This document shows positions 59,028 through 64,000 of a stretch of DNA of 64,000 nt, in pieces. The notes under the pieces are model-generated. The model saw nothing but the letters and a program-made list of their open reading frames with translations, made no database searches and had not been told where the DNA came from. The position numbers were made by a program, and so were the translations under genes. Numbering within the stretch: the first letter of the stretch is position 1; every line of letters begins with the position of its first letter. The stretch covers positions 3,527,001-3,591,000 of the forward strand of contig OX327699.1 of the NCBI GenBank assembly GCA_946807835.1, written 5' to 3'. Source of the DNA: Ailanthus altissimus. Lineage: Eukaryota > Streptophyta > Magnoliopsida > Sapindales > Simaroubaceae.

Positions 59028-61718
59028 TGACAGGACCCGACCCGAGACCCTCTATTATAAATCCCAGTGGCCCTGCCGGGTACCTCGACAGAAGTTCCTC
59101 CGAACCTAACTGGGTATGTTGAGAAATTCTGCGAGGCGAACCCCTTTTCAATTCTTGTTACTACTAAGAAGGTCTAGTAATATACATGAAAACGACATCC
59201 TAATTTTAAAAACAAACGGACAGAGTTTCCCTTTTTTTTCAGAAAATCCATATAAACCTGCAAAGACATTTCACTTCTAATTTCAACACATCTCCATACT
59301 ACCAATTCGAACCTCCGGTCCTTTCCAAATCAAATCCAACACAACTCAAAAGTTTCTTTTAAATCACAAAATGAGCATACTCATGAAAAGTAAAGATGAT
59401 CATCAAAATCTCAAAATATTTTCTTGTTGGTTTGAAACATACATACAAATATACATGCCTACTACTACTATACATAATGTAAAGAGTGCTATTTAACACA
59501 TTTACATGTACAAAAATGATCTTCGAATTCGGCCCACTACTAGACAACAGGAGAATGAGCAGCTTGCGTACCGAGACTTGCACCTGGGAAAGGGGTTTAA
59601 AAATATAAAACATAAAACGGGTGAGCTAAAGGAGCTCAGTGAGTGTAAATGAGATTTCAATTACAAGAACACTATACAAAGATAGCAATTTCTAAAGTAC
59701 ATGCAGAAATTATGCTTCTAAAACGGATGTAAAACTATAAAATGGTTTCTAATATCATATGTTGATGAAATCTTGCCAAACGGGTTTTATCTACATCTTT
59801 GGAAAGCTATATTCAGAATTTGTATAACATAATAACTGTTGTGTGCATATAAATGCATAAATGCTATCGGTAAATCAAAAACTAGTAAAATCCTCGCTCG
59901 GCCATTTTCTTTCTAAACTGTACCAATGGTAACCCTAAAGCTCTATACCCACGCAGTGACTCAACTAGCACTGCATACGTGAGTAGGTCACAGGGCACCT
60001 CAACTAGCAGGACCCACAGTGACATCTCAAGACATCTCACTGGCTACGCAGCGAAATCCTACATCGCATGCATATAGTGAGACAATATCCCGTATATAGA
60101 GCGACTCACATGACTCGACATCCCGACTTCTCGGAGTTAGTGACACACCCCCAATACCTGCCCATGTGCACGGTATATACCGGCTGGGTCTAATACAATC
60201 ATCACCACTATAATCTGAGGGTACCAATGGCCTTAAAAACAAATGCAGAAATTTTAAAACTGTTTCGCAAATCGATCATGTAAAAGCATGTCTATGAATA
60301 TAACAAGATCATAAATCATGTTTATGCATCGAAAGCTCATAAAACATACATAGTTATTGTGCGAAAACATAATAACCGAAAAGTAAAAGAAATGGCAGAT
60401 TTCCACTCACAACCGCTCCGTGCTCAATTTCGCTCCCGATTCCTGCTCCCGTTAACGCTCTCGGTTATCCTCACCTACGCGCCATAAATGACATTTAGAA
60501 CCAAATCGAACACTAGAATCTCATTTAACTACTAAATGCCCTAATCGGCATACAAAGCCCGGAGGTAAACTACTTCCCGATTTTAGTTACGGAGCCATAA
60601 TCGAAACTAACTCACCATCCGGCGCCCTGAAAATTATTGAACACCTTATCATTTGATTGGACATACTTGCCCTTCACCTTTCCAACATGGACAATTATGT
60701 CCCATTTTCTTCATTTTTGGGTTTTTCATCAACCATATACATTCCATTCACAAAATGCATCATTTACACACAACAATTCAATCAAAACACCACTCAATTC
60801 CTAACTTCCCTAAAGTGGTAGAATTTCACCCTAGGTTACAACACATTCTTTTTTTCAATTTCTTGTTCCAATTACAACAAAATCATGCCAATTTCATTCT
60901 AAAGCCCTAATTACAACCAATTGAAATCTCTACAACAAATCACCACAAACCCTAATTCTCACTTTGTCAATTTCTTCAAATTGATGACTCCTTCAAGCTC
61001 CACACTAGAATTCAACTCAATCTAAGCCAAGAATACACATAAGAACATCAATTAAAGCATTCTTGAAATCTCACTTATCAAACTCATAAAAAATGCTTTT
61101 CTTACCTATTTGTCTTGAATTTCCACTAATAGAGACTTCAATTGAGCTTAGGGATTGGTTTGTAATCTTATTTTGGCTTGATTACACATGAAAATTCATG
61201 AAAAACAACTTGAATAGTCACTGTAGCAGCATCCCCCTTTGAAGCTCGAATTTCTCTCTTTTTTTGGCTAAGTGTTGGTTTTGATCTCTCTTCAAATTTC
61301 TACACACTTCTAACATATATATAGTGCTCCCTCAATTTACTATTTTGCCCTTCAATTTACTCAAAACATCTAATTTGCCATTAGTTAAAAACTAATTATG
61401 TAATTAGTTCATTTGTAACTATCTAGTTAGAATAGTTCAAAGAACTAACTAGAACTTCCAACTTGGCAATCCCTGAGATTTCTTCTAATTGGTTCATTCT
61501 CTAATATATGGATTATGTTTCTCAACAAAGGCTTGTTCCATTCATAACCCTTAAATGGAAATTCATGTAGTAAATTAGAATTTTCTTTTCTAAGCCAATA
61601 GAGAAAAATTCTAAAAATATTCTAGGGTCATCCGGCGCACCGATTGAGTGTGAAATTACCAAATTAGGTCTAATATCTCTCACGTGCACTATAAAGGGAA
61701 TATTTCTAATAGGGTTAA
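59028..61718 (-). repeat. LTR F, Tekay-like family, truncated, reverse strand
   Basis: Minus-strand LTR whose 3' end (GGTCCTGTCA) abuts the Athila integrase at 59028. It is colinear with D-type LTRs up to about 61718 and lacks the first about 85 bp of the LTR. No primer-binding site on the left. The left flanking 5-mer GATTT has no partner because the right end is gone. Confidence 0.92.
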
Positions 61719-62531
61719 ATGAGATATTTTTACTTGACCATTGGAAGAGGTTTGTGGAGATATTAGAGTTCCTGGTTAACAATTTATATTGACAAACTCT
61801 ATAAGAGTAATTCGATTCAAGTAATTATTGAGGGATTATTGTAGTCCTAGGCATTTGAATATTAGAGATTTTATGATTGTTCTCCATGCTGTCTCTGTAA
61901 TTATTCTCTTTGTTAAGTTAGTTTAGATATCAATATCTTGAATTTTTAATCATTTGAATAGGAATAAGAGGGCACAACTTTAGTATTTAGAATGAAATAA
62001 TAATAATTCCTCATGGGAACGATACTTACTAATCATATATTACTTATTGCAATAACATACACTTATGTTTAAAGTATATGCATACATCACACACAATAAG
62101 TTTTTGAGTATTTTTTAGAATTTATATTCTTGTTATGCATAAACTTTCTCTAGGTCAGCGACTAACTCAACAAAACAATATGTGCTTATTGTGTTTCATG
62201 TAATCAATAGTAAGATAAAACATGCAATGCAGATTAAGCATTTAAATAAGCATAACGTTTATTGATTCCTAAGAATTGTAGTTTCTGTACTCAATATTTC
62301 ATCATTGACCTATAATCATATTTAAACCTAAACTGAACACACAAAACAAAATGTAAGACCAAAAAATATAATTGATAATAAAATACAGATGATTAACTTC
62401 TAAAATGCATCAAATAAAGCCATTTTATATATGGAAGTGTTCTCTTGCCCCTAAAACTATGATATAATATGTCCTCATGGCAACAGAAAAAATAGAAAAC
62501 TGAAACACTTCCCTAAAATTATACTGAGGCC
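61719..62531. other. LTR-like fragment and spacer
   Basis: About 61719-62060 ends with a CTCATGGGAACGATACTTACT block, a pattern common near the 3' end of plant LTRs (compare CTCGTGGGATC at 53713 in the Athila LTR). It is probably an LTR remnant of an unidentified element. 62061-62531 holds nothing I recognise. Confidence 0.4.
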
Positions 62532-63644
62532 TCAGTTATCTTCCTTGTCTATTTCTTTATTGTCATCTTCATCACTATAGTTCTCCATATCATCTTCATT
62601 ATCTCGCTTTGCTGGTTGAGGTATAGAATAAGTTTGAAAGCTATGGAAAGGAGATGATATCTATCCTTAAATGAGCAGCCTAAATTGTAACCTATTGAGC
62701 ACACCATTGTTGATGGGCACGAAATTTCTGTTAGTATGCTTCAATCTCATTCTCAAGTCTTTCTAAACGAGCTTGCATTATTGTTGGCTTTGATGAAGAA
62801 GCTCTCTGCGAGAATCCCTGAGTTGGTGGTGCAAAAGCTATACGGCGTCGATCGTTGAGAGCTTGAATTTTGTTGATAACCTTAAAGTCCAATAGATGAA
62901 GAGGGTATAGATGCTCTTCTGATGTATTCTATTAAACACAAGCATGAGCACAAAGTGCTGTAATGAATGATAACAAAACATACTCACTTTATCATGTCTA
63001 CAACTGTACATAATGTTGGCCTTAATTACCTTCCCCATATCAATGCTTTCCCCCGAAATTATTGCATATAAGAAGTTGGCATGGTCTTTCTTCATACTAC
63101 TTAAATGTTTGATAAGCTTAAGCTTAGCTCCAACTAAATAATACCAAACCTTCTCTTCTTGATCCGTATATTTGGCAAGGAATAAAATTGGCAGGCATGA
63201 GATAACTTCCAAGTAACTTCTACTGAGCATAATCTTTGAGTTATGGCATCACTATTTAGATCTCTCAAGATCCTATGATAATCATCGTTTGTAATGTTTG
63301 GTGTCTTTAAAAACCAATTAATACTAATATTGTCAATGGAAACTTCTTTCCCTCTAACTATTACCTCTAAGTTCCTATGCTCATGAGCATTAACGTAAAA
63401 CTCACGAACAACATATAAGATTGCTGCTTCTGGATGAACACATAATTGTTTTTTACCTTTTGGTATCTATGATTCTTTTAATGCTTAGATACTTATCTTC
63501 TACAAGGTTAAAACCTTTTTTTGGTATAACAGACTTGTAAACCACTGATTTTTCATATTGTTCTATAGCAGATAGCGATACAAATTTGGAACTATCAAAA
63601 CAAGTGGTGTCAGCATGAGTTTTCCTAGATTTCTTTAGAGCCAT
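62532..63644 (-). pseudogene. Putative plant transposon protein (env-like/Athila-associated type), decayed
   Basis: Minus-strand relic with the motif order of the plant 'putative plant transposon protein' domain, often found in Athila-like elements. The start at 63644 (MALKKSRK) is followed by a SKFVSLSAIEQYE segment and IPKKGF. After a frameshift come the VVREFYVNA and VIVRGKEVSIDNISINWFL blocks (about 63280-63420), and then LLPIL-type and FLYAIISGESIDMGKVI segments (about 63040-63110). A coiled-coil-like MQARLERLENEIEAY lies near 62745-62790, with an acidic C-terminus (DNEDDMENYSDEDD) ending in TGA at 62532. Several stops and at least two frameshifts occur. It lies on the opposite strand to element E, so it belongs to another insertion. 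Its function is unknown in the family. Confidence 0.65.
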
Positions 63645-64000
63645 AATTCAATAAAACAGTAACCTCCACATAAACTTAACTTTTAAGTTTATAATTCTCA
63701 TAATGATAATAACTAAAATTCCCCTTAAACTTTCTCAATACACCCTCTAACAATAACTACAAACTTTTAAAACTCCAACAATAATTTATATTTAAAATCT
63801 ACAACCACCATATAAATCCTAATTTCAATTGTCAATCGGTAATCCAACAATCATGTAATAATAGCAATATAATAGATAAGTTAAGCAAAATATAAATTTA
63901 GTACACAAGATTGCTACCTTTGAAGATGGAATCTACCAAGATTGGAGTTTAGAGCGCCGTTTAAATTGTTTATGAAATCCTAAATTTCAATTGGAAATTG
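63645..64000 (-). other. Upstream side of the plant transposon protein relic
   Basis: AT-rich. On the minus strand a CTTCAAAG/GTAGCAATCT sequence near 63915-63925 could be a splice donor of a 5' exon, but this is weak. No other feature seen before the window edge. Confidence 0.3.

Noticed and set aside
1..64000. CRISPR arrays, prokaryotic operons, phage defence or toxin systems
   Set aside because: No short regular repeats with spacers and no bacterial-type genes; all content is plant nuclear in type.

Overview
This window reads as nuclear DNA from a flowering plant, most likely a eudicot. It is AT-rich, has one intron-containing plant methyltransferase gene, and is otherwise filled with plant-type LTR retrotransposons (Ty1/copia; Ty3/gypsy of the Tekay/Del chromovirus and Athila types), a TRIM-like miniature, a MULE relic and a MITE. 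I found no prokaryotic features, CRISPR, rRNA or tRNA genes. All functional calls come from reading motifs; no database search was run.

Left part (1-16.5 kb): the 3' end of a decayed copia element (1-2438), an AT-rich stretch holding a 0.9-kb TRIM-like element (3720-4632), and a reverse-strand solo LTR of the Tekay-like family (about 6840-9600). Next comes the only apparently intact host gene, a four-exon COMT-family O/N-methyltransferase (10253-12388, 365 residues). A copia-LTR-like fragment lies in its upstream region and a 0.18-kb MITE just downstream. A truncated exon-1 duplicate of the same gene (about 13869-14098) and a decayed Mutator-like transposase (about 15180-16470) follow.

Middle part (16.5-47.6 kb): a nest of insertions. 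A small fold-back element J (19007-19018 plus 43565-44577) was hit by Tekay-like element C (19019-43564). C received a 2.2-kb LTR, K, at the end of its RT region (24588-26761) and a second full-length Tekay-like element, D, on the opposite strand inside its 3' LTR (31385-43365, perfect 5-bp target duplication). D in turn has an Athila-type solo LTR in its RNase H region (35893-37456, perfect duplication). Solo LTR G (44786-47558, perfect duplication) follows.

Right part (47.7-64 kb): Tekay-like element H, reduced by two large internal deletions (47705-52208), is interrupted by an Athila element E (52209-59027). E is cut in its integrase by a truncated Tekay-like LTR, F (59028-61718). The window ends with an LTR-like fragment and a reverse-strand 'putative plant transposon protein' pseudogene (62532-63644).

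The retroelement genes are broken by stops and frameshifts and none looks able to move by itself; D is the best preserved. Ten Tekay-type LTRs or LTR pieces, in two subfamilies, are present. They carry a paired-stem element with compensatory changes between subfamilies, which is the most novel-looking signal I found. I saw no convincing new multi-gene system.
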